A stretch of DNA of 47,696 nucleotides from Lachnospiraceae bacterium JC7 (GCA_000513555.1 ALYD01000025.1:1-47696); one strand, 5' to 3'. Shown: positions 8,954 through 18,234, counted from the first letter of the stretch. Translations and numbers: made by a program. The notes: generated by a model from the letters alone, not told the origin.

Positions 8954-9394
8954 ATGGCTACAGACGATCGTAAATTAGTATTATTGGTAGATGATGACAT
9001 TATGTATCTGAAGATGCTTCATGGTGCTCTGATGCAGCATTATCGTATTGCTATGGCAAAAAACGGTGATCAGGCACTTGCATATCTCAAGAAGAATAAA
9101 CCTGATCTTATCCTGCTTGATTACATGATGCCCGTTAAATCCGGTCGGGAAGTTTTCTATAACATGCATGATGATCCTGAGCTTTGTGATATTCCGGTCA
9201 TTTTTCTGACAGGTGCCAACGACTCTGAGAGTGTCATGGAAGTCCTCAAGTTAGGTCCTGCAGGATATGTGCTTAAGTCTACGACTCTCATCAAGATAGC
9301 TGAGACCATCAATGCTTTCTTCAAAAAGCAGGCACAGGCAACTCTGAAATCGGATGATGCGGATTCTGCCGGGGATCCAGCTGCACAGGACTGA
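8954..9394 (+). CDS. Stand-alone CheY-like response regulator
   Basis: A 146-residue protein consisting of a receiver domain and a short polar tail; there is no output domain. Acidic pocket residues are in LLVDDD (13-15), the phospho-acceptor is D56 in LILLDYMMP, the conserved T is in FLTGAND, and the K is in YVLKS. AAGGGG precedes the ATG. It lies 34 bases after the FIST kinase, so it is likely co-transcribed and phosphorylated through the kinase's HPt domain (inference). A strong terminator follows. The output, protein-protein or otherwise, cannot be told from sequence. Confidence 0.9.
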   Translation: MATDDRKLVLLVDDDIMYLKMLHGALMQHYRIAMAKNGDQALAYLKKNKPDLILLDYMMPVKSGREVFYNMHDDPELCDIPVIFLTGANDSESVMEVLKLGPAGYVLKSTTLIKIAETINAFFKKQAQATLKSDDADSAGDPAAQD

Positions 9395-9471
9395 TAGCCG
9401 TATATGATCATATAGGAACTTTCATTTCCAGGACCAGTCTTTAAGCTATACTGAAAAGCTTTGCAAAAATA

Positions 9472-9505
9472 AAGCAGTGTTACCGTTAGGGTAACACTGC
9501 TTTTT
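9472..9505. terminator. Bidirectional intrinsic terminator between convergent genes
   Basis: A perfect 13-bp stem (9472-9484 with 9490-9502) with a 5-base loop is flanked by T-rich sequence on the plus side and A-rich sequence on the other. It can serve both the response regulator (plus) and pheT (minus), which converge here. Confidence 0.88.
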
Positions 9506-9570
9506 CACTTTATAGAACTCTATACCCGCAGCTGTAAAGCTACGGGTACATTTCTTCAGTTTTTTTGAAA

Positions 9571-12009
9571 TCAGCTTCTGAGTGAAACACCCATTCTCTC
9601 AAGACCGTTAAGGATCTTCTTAACGACTCCGTTGATCTCATCATCAGTAAGTGTGTGATCCTGAGCACGAAGTGTAACCTTGTATGCCATTGACTTGTAG
9701 CCGGCAAGAACCTGAGCACCGATGTAAACGTCGAAGAGCTCAACATTCTCACAAAGCTTACCTGTTCTCTGGATAAGAACGTCCTCGATCTGACCTGCTG
9801 TTACATCAAGAGGCACAAGCATAGAGAAGTCTCTGGTCACAGAAGGGAACTTGGCAAGCGGTGTGTACTTGGTATCATCGTTTACAAGAGGATATACCTC
9901 AGGCATATCGAGAACTGCAACGTATGCCTTGTCACCGATTGAATAGTTCTCAAGAACTGTAGGATGTACCTCTCCGAGGAATCCGATCACCTTTCCATCA
10001 TAAATGATGTCAGCGCGGCGTCCCGGATGAAGGAATGGCTTGGTGCAGCCTGCTGCATCATACTTGAAACGTCCGAGGATTCCGAGCTGGTTAAGGATAT
10101 CCTCAACCGTACCCTTCATGTTGAAGAAATCTCCCTCGCCGATGAAACCGAGAGTCAGAGTCATACGCTCGTCAGGAAGCTCAGTGAGTGGTAATGCCTT
10201 AGGAATATAAACATTGGCCATCTCATAAAGCTTCGCAGTCTTGTTTCTGCGGTTGTAGTTTGTTGAAAGAGATGTAAGCATACCGTTAAGGCTGGAGGTT
10301 CTCATAACAGAGAAGTCCTCACCGAGAGGATTGCTGATCCTGATCTGCTGCTTCTCCGCTGCATCCTCAGGGAAAAGAAGCTTGTCGTAAACCTTTGGAG
10401 ACTCGAAGCTGTACATGAAGGCCTGTGAGTATCCAAGAGCCTGCGCATAATGTCTGACTCTCTCATTTACCGCAAGATCCGGAGCAAGTCTTCCTGCCAC
10501 GTCTGATCCTCCCGGAAGTGTGGTAGGAACGTTTGCATAACCGAAGAATCTTGTGATCTCCTCAGCCACATCACACATACGGTGAATGTCCTGACGGAAG
10601 GTCGGTGCTGTAACTGTAAGAGTATCTCCGTCAGCACCGATCTCTGTGCTGAGCTCGATTCTCTCGAGGTACTCCTTCATTTCCTCTGCTGTAAGGTTGA
10701 AACCGATGAGGTTGTTGATATCAGATGCCTTGCAGACAACAACTGACGGCTCACGCTTCACAGGATAAACATCGATCATGCCTCCCACAACTTCACCTGC
10801 CTCAAGCTCCTCGATAAGTGCACAGGCACGGTTGATAGCTGACTCTGCAAGGTTTGGATCGAGACCCTTCTCAAAGTAAGCGGAAGCGTCTGTTCTGTCC
10901 CCTACCTTACGGGCGCTGAGACGGATGTTTGTACCGTCAAATGTAGCTGCCTCAAATACCATTGTCTTTACGTCATCAGTGATCTTTGAGTTCTCACCGC
11001 CCATGATTCCGGCGAGACCGATGGCACCCTCTGCATCGCAGATAGTGAGGATAGTGTTGTCAAGCTTTCTCTCCTGCTGGTCAAGTGTCTCGAAAACATC
11101 ACCGTCCTGTGCACGCTTTACGATGATCTTGTGACCTCTGATCTTATCGTAGTCGTAGCTGTGCATAGGCTGACCATACTCAAGCATAACGTAGTTTGTG
11201 ATATCTACGATGTTGTTGATAGGACGGATGCCTGCACTTGCAAGGCGGATCTGCATCCACTTTGGTGATGGAGCGATCTTTATGTTCTTTACCATTCTCG
11301 CTGTATAGCGTGGGCAAAGGTCTGTGTCAATGACTTCAACGCTTAAGTAGTCATTGATATCCTCGTTGTTTCCTGACTTCTCTTCCTTTGGCATGTGGAA
11401 CGCCTTCTTGAAGGTTGCGGCACCCTCTCTTGCGATACCGATAACACTGTAGCAGTCAACTCTGTTTGATGTGATCTCATACTCATGGATGGCATCATTG
11501 AAACCGAGAAGTGTAGGTGCATCCTGTCCTACTGCTGTTCCCTCAGGGAAGATATAGAGACCTTCCTCAGGTGCTTCAGGATAGAACTCACGGCTTGAAC
11601 CAAGCTCCTCGATGGAGCACATCATACCGTAAGACTCGATACCTCTAAGCTTTCCTGCCTTGATAACCACTCCGTCCTCAGGAAGCTCTCCGCCGTCATG
11701 TCCTCCGGCAACCTTACCGCCGTCGAGAACTACAGGAACAACGTCTCCTACCTTCTGATTCTGTGCGCCTGTAACGATCTGAACAGGCTCTTCCTGTCCC
11801 ACATCTACCTGGCATACCCAGAGATGGTCTGAATCAGGGTGCTTCTCCATGGACTTGATCTGTCCTGTAACGATCTTATCAAGATTTTTATTTAAAATGC
11901 TGCAGGTCTCAACCTTTGTACCTGTGAGAGTCACTGCATCTGTCCACTCCTTTGGTGTACAGTCAAGATCAGGAACATATTCCTTGATCCAATTCATAGA
12001 TGTATTCAT
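9571..12009 (-). CDS. pheT: Phenylalanine--tRNA ligase beta subunit
   Basis: An 812-residue PheT, normal length. With PheS it forms the alpha2-beta2 enzyme that charges tRNA-Phe. The N-terminus MNTSMNWIKEYVPDLD is typical, followed by an EMAP/tRNA-binding domain (about 40-155, with VTGAQNQ), B3/B4 editing and B5 domains in the middle, and a C-terminal FDX-ACB anticodon-binding domain (about 715-812, with KFPSVTRDFSMLV). The frame is open 37 codons upstream, overlapping pheS, but AAGGAG lies before the ATG at 12009. It lies 25 bases after pheS and shares its T-box control. Confidence 0.96.
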   Translation of the reverse strand: MNTSMNWIKEYVPDLDCTPKEWTDAVTLTGTKVETCSILNKNLDKIVTGQIKSMEKHPDSDHLWVCQVDVGQEEPVQIVTGAQNQKVGDVVPVVLDGGKVAGGHDGGELPEDGVVIKAGKLRGIESYGMMCSIEELGSSREFYPEAPEEGLYIFPEGTAVGQDAPTLLGFNDAIHEYEITSNRVDCYSVIGIAREGAATFKKAFHMPKEEKSGNNEDINDYLSVEVIDTDLCPRYTARMVKNIKIAPSPKWMQIRLASAGIRPINNIVDITNYVMLEYGQPMHSYDYDKIRGHKIIVKRAQDGDVFETLDQQERKLDNTILTICDAEGAIGLAGIMGGENSKITDDVKTMVFEAATFDGTNIRLSARKVGDRTDASAYFEKGLDPNLAESAINRACALIEELEAGEVVGGMIDVYPVKREPSVVVCKASDINNLIGFNLTAEEMKEYLERIELSTEIGADGDTLTVTAPTFRQDIHRMCDVAEEITRFFGYANVPTTLPGGSDVAGRLAPDLAVNERVRHYAQALGYSQAFMYSFESPKVYDKLLFPEDAAEKQQIRISNPLGEDFSVMRTSSLNGMLTSLSTNYNRRNKTAKLYEMANVYIPKALPLTELPDERMTLTLGFIGEGDFFNMKGTVEDILNQLGILGRFKYDAAGCTKPFLHPGRRADIIYDGKVIGFLGEVHPTVLENYSIGDKAYVAVLDMPEVYPLVNDDTKYTPLAKFPSVTRDFSMLVPLDVTAGQIEDVLIQRTGKLCENVELFDVYIGAQVLAGYKSMAYKVTLRAQDHTLTDDEINGVVKKILNGLERMGVSLRS

Positions 12010-12034
12010 TTTGATTCTCCTTACCACACAATAA

Positions 12035-13057
12035 TCAGAACTGATTGAGGAAACGGGTGTCATTCTCATAGAGAAGACGCATGTCATCAATTTCATACTT
12101 GAGAAGAGCGATTCTCTCAAGACCTACACCGAAGGCAAAGCCCTGATACTCGTTAGGATCGATTCCGCACATCTCAAGAACGTGTGGGTGAACCATACCG
12201 CAGCCGAGGATCTCGATCCAGCCCTCTCCCTTACAGAAACGGCAACCCTTTCCGCCACACTTGAAGCAGGATACGTCAACCTCTGCTGAAGGCTCTGTGA
12301 ACGGGAAGTGATGAGGACGAAGCTTTGTCTTTGTCTCAGGTCCGAAAAGCTCCTTTGCAAAGGTATCAAGTGTTCCCTTGAGATCTGCGAATGTAACATG
12401 CTTGTCGATCACGAGACCTTCGATCTGGTGGAATGAAGGTGAGTGTGTTGCATCAACAGCATCTGAACGGAAAACACGTCCAGGACAGATCATACGGATA
12501 GGAAGCTTGCCCTGCTCCATTACTCTTGCCTGTACTGATGAAGTCTGGGTTCTGAGAAGGATGTTCTCATTGATATAGAAGGTATCCTGCTCGTCTCTTG
12601 CAGGATGTCCTGCAGGGATATTGAGCTTCTCGAAGTTGTACTCATCAAGCTCTACTTCAGGTCCTTCAACGACCTCATAGCCCATACCCACAAAGATCTT
12701 TTCAACCTCTTCGAGGGCTCTTGTGTTTGGATGAGCATGACCGTAAGCCATCTTCTTTGCAGGAAGTGTAACGTCGATGGTCTCTGAAGCCATTCTTGTT
12801 TCCTTTGCCTTCTCCTGAAGAATAGTCATATGCTTCTGAAGTTCCTCTTCAACCTCCTGGCGGATAGCATTGACCATCTGTCCGAATTTAGGCTTCTCCT
12901 CAGGACTCAGATCCTTCATAGACTTAAGCAGAGAAGTGATCTCACCCTTCTTTCCAAGATATTTTACTCGGATATCGTTAAGTGAATTGGTATCCTTCGC
13001 TTCACGAATACATTCCGAAGCAAGCTTCTTCAGCTCTTCCAACTTTGTGTTTTCCAT
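12035..13057 (-). CDS. pheS: Phenylalanine--tRNA ligase alpha subunit
   Basis: A 340-residue PheS, the catalytic subunit. It has an N-terminal coiled coil (about 1-90), then the class II core with motif 2 around [19 protein letters not shown] and motif 3 near [13 protein letters not shown] cysteine-rich segment [16 protein letters not shown] is present, as in many Firmicute PheS proteins. AAGGAG lies upstream of the ATG. The gene is first in a two-gene operon with pheT, behind a T-box leader that senses uncharged tRNA. Confidence 0.97.
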   Translation of the reverse strand: MENTKLEELKKLASECIREAKDTNSLNDIRVKYLGKKGEITSLLKSMKDLSPEEKPKFGQMVNAIRQEVEEELQKHMTILQEKAKETRMASETIDVTLPAKKMAYGHAHPNTRALEEVEKIFVGMGYEVVEGPEVELDEYNFEKLNIPAGHPARDEQDTFYINENILLRTQTSSVQARVMEQGKLPIRMICPGRVFRSDAVDATHSPSFHQIEGLVIDKHVTFADLKGTLDTFAKELFGPETKTKLRPHHFPFTEPSAEVDVSCFKCGGKGCRFCKGEGWIEILGCGMVHPHVLEMCGIDPNEYQGFAFGVGLERIALLKYEIDDMRLLYENDTRFLNQF

Positions 13058-13085
13058 GATTTTCTCCTTATTATTGCGGATAAAT

Positions 13086-13117
13086 AAAAAAGTCCCTGTG
13101 TCTTACGACACAGGGAC
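13086..13117 (-). terminator. Terminator of the pheST T-box
   Basis: A perfect 11-bp stem (13117-13107 with 13102-13092), 4-base loop, followed by six T on the minus strand. Its 5' side lies directly after the T-box sequence, as expected of a regulated terminator. Confidence 0.9.
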
Positions 13118-13354
13118 GAATTATCGCGGTACCACCCTTGTTCCTGATGAAGCCTATAAAACTCTTCATCAGACTCTCAAAATGCTTAACGCGCATTCAC
13201 GTTCCGGACTACTGTAACTTCACCCGGACGACTCCGGTGGGAAAATTCGAATCAGATATCTCTCAGACCGCTCTCAGCGCCTCACGGTCATTCTCTTTAG
13301 AGAGATGGTTCTGTACTACTATGCACCATCAACGTCTTTAAGTTATATAAAACT
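13086..13354 (-). promoter_or_regulatory. T-box leader (tRNA-Phe sensing) of pheST
   Basis: The minus-strand leader contains the diagnostic T-box sequence AGGGTGGTACCGCG (13138-13125) immediately before a terminator. Further upstream is a stem I region with the GACCG/CGGTC distal stem. UUC triplets, the expected Phe specifier, occur at 13251-13249 and 13243-13241; I cannot decide which sits in the specifier loop. Uncharged tRNA-Phe should stabilise the antiterminator and permit pheST transcription. Confidence 0.92.
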
Positions 13355-13360
13355 TTGTTC

Positions 13361-13389
13361 ATCATATTTCTTTCCGAAGAAAAAGTCAA
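13361..13389 (-). promoter_or_regulatory. Predicted sigma-A promoter of pheST
   Basis: On the minus strand TTGACT (13389-13384) and TATGAT (13366-13361) are separated by 17 bases. Transcription would begin near 13354, directly upstream of T-box stem I, leaving a leader of about 300 nt. Confidence 0.78.
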
Positions 13390-13446
13390 GATAACTTTGG
13401 GTTATATGCCATATGAACCTGATATGGCCGTATTACGCCGAAAGCT

Positions 13447-13710
13447 TTATCCAAAAACCTCGTCTTTCTTTCTCTCCATAAGAAAATCCCCATAGTCCTC
13501 AACGAACTGGGCGAGACGTAACCCGGCTCCTATGCTGTCTTCCGATGTTATCTCGGTCATATATTTCAAAAACCGGTCATCATCCTTTATCCCTTTTTCC
13601 ATAAGCTTCAGAATACACTCATCTTCCTCAGACACTTTCTTCTTTTTATCTCCCAGCTTCAGCCATGTACCGTTTTCTCTCAGAATCTCAACTCCGGTTT
13701 TCCACTTCAT
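13447..13710 (-). CDS. Small acidic/basic hypothetical protein
   Basis: An 87-residue protein rich in charged residues, with no signal peptide, membrane segment or cysteine cluster; I do not recognise a family. A well-placed AAAAGGAGT site before the ATG supports it as a real gene. It follows the LuxR-type regulator by 69 bases on the same strand and may be co-transcribed. A 7-bp hairpin without a T tract lies beyond it (13408-13428). Function is unknown. Confidence 0.6.
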   Translation of the reverse strand: MKWKTGVEILRENGTWLKLGDKKKKVSEEDECILKLMEKGIKDDDRFLKYMTEITSEDSIGAGLRLAQFVEDYGDFLMERKKDEVFG

Positions 13711-13779
13711 ATCCGACTCCTTTTTTATTTACTCTGTATTTTGATGTGAGCGTTAAAAAAAAATGCGCTTTCGGAAATG

Positions 13780-16161
13780 TCATACTGCACCTCTCATATG
13801 TACGAGTCCCAGCTTGACCGCTTTCCTTTCCGCGTCCCCGCGTCCTTTAACTCCCAGTTTTTTGTAAATGTTTCTGTTGTGCTTTTTCAGTCCATCGTAA
13901 CTTATACCGAGATTTGTACATATCTCATCCATAGACAGACCGGCGCAAAGCATCGAAAGTACCTGAGATTCACGATTGGAAAAAGACACTTTTTCCTTTG
14001 GAATAAATTTAAGATAATCGGGGAAAAAGCCTGCGACCTTTACACACTCCCTGTAGGCAGCATGAAAATAACTCTTGTCTATATCCTTCAGATCACCCTC
14101 CTCAGACAGTTTTCTGAGAAGCGGAAGTATGGCTACCCCCTCAAGGGAAACCACCCTCGTAAAATGATACTCAGATACTCTTCTTAAAGCATCAGTCAGA
14201 TGCTTTTTCCAATGCTCATCCCCCATACGATAGAGGATGACCGACTTAAGGATCTCATTTTCAAAATAATAAAACGTTCTTCCGTAGGACTCGAAATAAC
14301 CTGTCAGAAAAACAGAAAGGTCAAATGCTTCCTGGAGTCTGTTCTCCGCTATAAGGCATCTCAGCTTTATCATCTGCCTGTATCTGTCAAGGGTACAAAA
14401 CATAACTCTTGCATCCGGGACACTCTCAATGTATTGAGTCAAACCATCAGAAGTTCCTCCAAAAAGAGAAAGGTTGGTTCCGAAAGCCTCCAGATTCGTA
14501 AGCAGGTGAAGTGCGCCCTCATTCCTTACCTTTTCACAAAAGGTTTCATATACCCTTTTCGCCGAAGGAAGCTGTCCCTCCATAAGATGCTGTCTCACCT
14601 GAATTCCTACAGAAACGAAACACATTTCGATTTTTCCGCCATGAGCCGCATCTTCATAACCATCATTGCATCTTGTCAGAACCTCATATGGAGACATTGT
14701 CCCTTTTTCAAATCCGCTTTCTGCAAGTGCAATAGTTATGAGTCCGTTTCCGTAACTTCCGAGTATTGCTGTCAGGGCTGCTCCCATAAATTTTACTATC
14801 TGGGTATCATTTTTTGACCACTCGCAAAAATCCAGTCCTCCGTTCATGATGGATGGAAGATTGCCCGTCACGGAAAATTCCGGCAGAACGATATCTCCCT
14901 TCTGAACAAGGCTGAACACATTTTTCATGGTTCTCAGTATCCCCCTGCTTCCTCTGTGAGGGAGGCCAATGTCCAGATATGCAAGTCTCGTCTTCGCTTC
15001 ACGTCTGAGTTCCCGGCTGTTTTGCGGATTCTGATAAAACTTCCTGAGCTCACCGTACCACTCCTCAGACTTGTCAGGTCGTAATGTAAGGTCGTAAAGC
15101 ATACTCATTCCGGCCATCAGTACAGGTGATCTTTTTATATCCTCTTCGGGAGTTTCAAAATAATAATCCCTGGTCTCCACATAGTGTCCCGTTCCCGGAT
15201 GTCTTTGAGCATTGCGTATCAGAAGTTCCCTTATTCTGTCGGCAGCTCTCGCCTTTTTGTAGTATTTAAGGGCGTTGGATATATCTTCATGCAGTTCATA
15301 ATAGTATGCCGCTTTTTCGTAGTTTGATCTTATTTCCTCCGGAGACCAGGACATCTTCTGTTTCCACATAAAATATCCTTTGGTTTCCGGTCTGATACGA
15401 TAATATCCCTCTGTTCCTATGATCAGTTGATTGGTGATCTTTTTTGAGTATTCAATAACAGACATGATATTTCTGTTTCCTGTAAGATACTCCGCCATCT
15501 CAACAGTAAATTCATCGTACTGACAGATGTTTAATGCAAACTGAACAAATTCGTCGGACCACTGTTCATATACCTGACCATCCCAGATATGATATATATC
15601 CTGCAGAACAGCATTTCTTATTTCATCAGAATATCTGTTTCCGTCCTCCATTCTCATGGCATAGCAATGCACAGCCCGTGGGTATCCTCTGGAGGTTCTC
15701 GTAACAGGCTCTACATCTTCGGAGCTCAGTTCCTGCCCTCTTTCACTGAAATACTGTATTATTTCCTTTTCGGTGAAAGCCAGATCCCTTTCCTGTATCC
15801 TGACAAAATCAAGGTCCATCTCCTCAGCCGCAAGATACTTAGGTATACCTCCTCTTGTCAGAATGATGACATGAAGCCCCTTCTCTCTCAGAATCTTCCT
15901 GACAAATCGTATGGAATCCTCCTCTGATATCCAGTGCAGATCCTCTATGATGACAACACTTCCTCTGAAGGAATCAAGCTTTTCCATATCCCTTATCCTG
16001 CCATCGGAACATCGGAGGATAAGCGGATTTTTCCTGCGGTAGAAATACTCCGCAGCAGCAGTCTTTCCCCAGCCTGATGCAGCAGTCATGATGACCGGCG
16101 AGAAAAACTCCTCCGCTTTTTTCAGTTTTTCATATACCTTAGGAACTTTTATATAGCCCAT
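13780..16161 (-). CDS. MalT-like LuxR-family transcriptional regulator (STAND ATPase)
   Basis: A 793-residue regulator of the large ATP-binding LuxR (LAL/MalT) type. A P-loop ASGWGKT lies at about residues 28-34, and a Walker B-like VVIIEDLHW is near 70-80. A long helical TPR-like middle carries many paired helices. A C-terminal LuxR/GerE helix-turn-helix (last about 65 residues: SNRESQVLSMLCAG ... DGLKKHNRNIYKKLGV) binds DNA. An in-frame start lies four codons upstream, but GGGAGG sits 5 bases before the ATG at 16161. Upstream is a 16-bp dyad motif also found before the lipoprotein gene, suggesting autoregulation and a nearby target. The inducer is unknown. Confidence 0.88.
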   Translation of the reverse strand: MGYIKVPKVYEKLKKAEEFFSPVIMTAASGWGKTAAAEYFYRRKNPLILRCSDGRIRDMEKLDSFRGSVVIIEDLHWISEEDSIRFVRKILREKGLHVIILTRGGIPKYLAAEEMDLDFVRIQERDLAFTEKEIIQYFSERGQELSSEDVEPVTRTSRGYPRAVHCYAMRMEDGNRYSDEIRNAVLQDIYHIWDGQVYEQWSDEFVQFALNICQYDEFTVEMAEYLTGNRNIMSVIEYSKKITNQLIIGTEGYYRIRPETKGYFMWKQKMSWSPEEIRSNYEKAAYYYELHEDISNALKYYKKARAADRIRELLIRNAQRHPGTGHYVETRDYYFETPEEDIKRSPVLMAGMSMLYDLTLRPDKSEEWYGELRKFYQNPQNSRELRREAKTRLAYLDIGLPHRGSRGILRTMKNVFSLVQKGDIVLPEFSVTGNLPSIMNGGLDFCEWSKNDTQIVKFMGAALTAILGSYGNGLITIALAESGFEKGTMSPYEVLTRCNDGYEDAAHGGKIEMCFVSVGIQVRQHLMEGQLPSAKRVYETFCEKVRNEGALHLLTNLEAFGTNLSLFGGTSDGLTQYIESVPDARVMFCTLDRYRQMIKLRCLIAENRLQEAFDLSVFLTGYFESYGRTFYYFENEILKSVILYRMGDEHWKKHLTDALRRVSEYHFTRVVSLEGVAILPLLRKLSEEGDLKDIDKSYFHAAYRECVKVAGFFPDYLKFIPKEKVSFSNRESQVLSMLCAGLSMDEICTNLGISYDGLKKHNRNIYKKLGVKGRGDAERKAVKLGLVHMRGAV

Positions 16162-16207
16162 AATTCCTCCCATCAGATCATTTCCTCAGGACATTTTAAT
16201 GCAAACA

Positions 16208-16223
16208 GTACCCCTGTGGCTAC
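16208..16223 (-). promoter_or_regulatory. 16-bp dyad motif upstream of the LuxR-type regulator
   Basis: Minus-strand GTAGCCACAGGGGTAC, an imperfect inverted repeat, lies about 46 bases before the regulator's ATG. It differs at one base from the copy at 17197-17212 upstream of the lipoprotein gene. It is probably an operator of the adjacent regulator (inference). Confidence 0.6.
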
Positions 16224-16236
16224 AACTACTATCCAT

Positions 16237-16279
16237 AAAAAAGCGGCATCCGAGCTTTCTCATCACTCGAATGCCGCTT
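16237..16279 (-). terminator. Intrinsic terminator after the lipoprotein gene
   Basis: A 14-bp stem (16279-16266 with 16254-16241, one wobble), 11-base loop, followed by a run of T on the minus strand. It lies 58 bases past the lipoprotein stop and isolates it from the LuxR-type gene. Confidence 0.85.
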
Positions 16280-16336
16280 CAATAAATATCTTTATATGAC
16301 TATAAAAATCACCGAATACACCGGTTAAAACGGACT

Positions 16337-17110
16337 TTACTTGGTGGCAACAGCCTGATAGAGTGCATCTGCCTCTTCCTCTGAAAGACGTGCTGCTCCG
16401 TAGATATTTCCATCAGAATCTACGATAAAGATATCATCGCCGTTCTCAACATATCCGATCTGAGTCTGTCCTACAGTAACAAGAAGATACTCTGTACCAT
16501 CATCCAGCTGAGCCTTTTCAACGCTGTACTCTGCCACTACCTCATCTGTACCGTCATTGACATAAGCCACATCACCGGCAGCACCCTCGTAGAAAGCGAT
16601 CATGAAATCACTTGAGTTTCCGTCGTTGGCATAGAATCCATCAACATACTTTACATCTGCAGCGGCATCAGCCTCTGTCTCTTCAGCTGAATCCTTTACA
16701 GTCATTCCATCAACAACATTGCCAAGACCTTCGATGATATTTACCATAGCATCGTTGATATCCTGAAAATCCTTACCCTCTGTAAAATCAGCCTCGCTTA
16801 ATTCGCCCATCTCGCTGATGATATCCTTAGCCTGAGTAAGAAGAGCCTCGATGTTATCGTCCTGCTCGATCTTGTCATTTAAATAAAGATCTTCAACCTT
16901 ATTGTAAACGTCAGTCATGATCTTATAGTTGTCCTGAAGATCCTCAAATGTAAGTGATCCGGCATTTTCTGAATCCTGCTCAGCTGCCTTTGTTTCAGCT
17001 GCTGTAGTCTGTGCTGTTGTTGCCTCCGGAGTATCTGATCCTCCGCATCCTGCAAGCATAAAACTACTGATTACTCCCACAAGCATTACTGTTAAAAAAT
17101 TCTTTTTCAT
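16337..17110 (-). CDS. Putative lipoprotein of unknown function
   Basis: A 257-residue protein with a lipoprotein signal peptide: KK at the N-terminus, a hydrophobic stretch and lipobox LAGC (lipidated C22). A Thr/Ala/Glu-rich linker follows. The rest is acidic, with a helical half (about 55-140) and a beta-rich C-terminal half (about 150-257, ending near DIFIVDSDGNIYGAARL). I do not recognise the family. The ATG at 17110 was chosen because GGAGG precedes it and the lipoprotein leader begins there. Its upstream region shares a 16-bp motif with the LuxR-type regulator's, so it is a likely regulated target. It is predicted to be anchored on the outer face of the membrane. Confidence 0.8.
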   Translation of the reverse strand: MKKNFLTVMLVGVISSFMLAGCGGSDTPEATTAQTTAAETKAAEQDSENAGSLTFEDLQDNYKIMTDVYNKVEDLYLNDKIEQDDNIEALLTQAKDIISEMGELSEADFTEGKDFQDINDAMVNIIEGLGNVVDGMTVKDSAEETEADAAADVKYVDGFYANDGNSSDFMIAFYEGAAGDVAYVNDGTDEVVAEYSVEKAQLDDGTEYLLVTVGQTQIGYVENGDDIFIVDSDGNIYGAARLSEEEADALYQAVATK

Positions 17111-17196
17111 ACTAACCTCCGATATGTTGTTTTTGCCAAATACATGACATATGACAAACAGGTACATTTATATATCATGAACCATATCATCGGATA

Positions 17197-17212
17197 GTAC
17201 CCCTATGGCTAC
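17197..17212 (-). promoter_or_regulatory. 16-bp dyad motif upstream of the lipoprotein gene
   Basis: Minus-strand GTAGCCATAGGGGTAC lies about 87 bases before the lipoprotein ATG. A TATAAA occurs 24 bases downstream of it, which would centre the motif near -44, a position typical of activators that touch the polymerase at -35. Fifteen of 16 bases match the copy at 16208-16223. Confidence 0.6.
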
Positions 17213-17259
17213 CTGAACTGTTTTTTTCTCATAAAATGCCATATTTTTCATCGCTTGCA

Positions 17260-18207
17260 TCAGGAAACCATTATCTTTTTCCAATACAGGCTCCCGCCCT
17301 CTGAATCCCGGGTATTCTTTGCAACCCTGTAGACACCGGAATCAAATCGTTCCTCCGGCTTTCTCACAAGGATGTTCACATGGTCAAATCCTGCATTTTT
17401 AGCTGCTGCCAATGTTTCTTCAAAGCATCCATCCAAAAGCTCCTTCTGGTGGGCGTCGGATGAAATGAGGACCTCTCCTCCGATTTCGTGAAGATACTTA
17501 AGAAGATCAGGTCCTGGATATGCATACTTCTTCCTGCCTCTGTTTACGGCACCGCAGTTTATCTCAAAGGGTATTCCGTATTTTATAAGCTTATCAAGAG
17601 CTTTTCTTGCAGGTCCAAGATAATTCTCAGAAGTCTCCTTAAGAAACTGTCCGCCATCCTCCTTTGAAAGATCATTGAATCTCGTAATGAGATCAAAGTG
17701 CCCTATAAAGGCAGGGCTCATACGCTCGCAGATAAGTGATTCGAACTCAAAGTATCTTGCTGACATCTCATAGAAGTCACCATTGAAGTATTTTTTACAC
17801 TTGTCATGTAATGTTTCAACACTGCCATCCACTCCGCAGAGTCCTGAGTCGGGATCTGATTCAAGATGGGTTCCGTTCTCCACTGTTCTTGCCCAGACTT
17901 CACTTCCCGGTACAGGAATAAAATGTGTGGAACCTATGTAATATTCAACTCCAGGCACTGCTTTCGGGTCGTAGGCATTATCAAGCTCAACACCCCGGAG
18001 GATGTCAAGCTTTCCTTTGTAGCACTTCTGCAGGCGCCTTATCTCCTTGTCATATTCCGAAAAATCCATCCTGACACCGGGATCGATGTGCCCGCTGAAG
18101 CCGAGATGGGTGAAGCCCTTTTTTATTGCTTCTTTAACCACATCCTCCGCAGTATCTGAACCGTCACAGAAAGTGGTGTGTGTATGATAGTTTGCTTTGA
18201 TCTCCAT
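17260..18207 (-). CDS. hisK: Histidinol-phosphatase, PHP family
   Basis: A 315-residue PHP-domain phosphatase that converts L-histidinol phosphate to histidinol, the step before HisD. Metal ligands of the PHP fold are visible: YHTHTTFCDGSD at the N-terminus, FSGHID, RGVELD, GSTHFIP, GHFDLI and SSDAHQ. A strong GAGGGGAG site precedes the ATG. It supplies the phosphatase missing from the monofunctional HisB in this window. It sits at the end of a NUDIX–mscS–spermidine-synthase-like–PHP gene string, 27 bases after its upstream neighbour. The HisJ/HisK naming is interchangeable in this family; the symbol is by homology. Confidence 0.88.
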   Translation of the reverse strand: MEIKANYHTHTTFCDGSDTAEDVVKEAIKKGFTHLGFSGHIDPGVRMDFSEYDKEIRRLQKCYKGKLDILRGVELDNAYDPKAVPGVEYYIGSTHFIPVPGSEVWARTVENGTHLESDPDSGLCGVDGSVETLHDKCKKYFNGDFYEMSARYFEFESLICERMSPAFIGHFDLITRFNDLSKEDGGQFLKETSENYLGPARKALDKLIKYGIPFEINCGAVNRGRKKYAYPGPDLLKYLHEIGGEVLISSDAHQKELLDGCFEETLAAAKNAGFDHVNILVRKPEERFDSGVYRVAKNTRDSEGGSLYWKKIMVS

Positions 18208-18234
18208 AATATTCTCCCCTCGGGATATACTTTT

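Noticed and set aside
13741..13765. Terminator after the LuxR-type regulator
   Set aside because: The T run lies inside the short AGCG/CGCT pairing, not after it, so it is not a proper intrinsic terminator.
14200..14817. A 205-codon plus-strand open frame opposite the LuxR-type regulator
   Set aside because: No motif, no ribosome binding site and fully overlaps a conserved gene.
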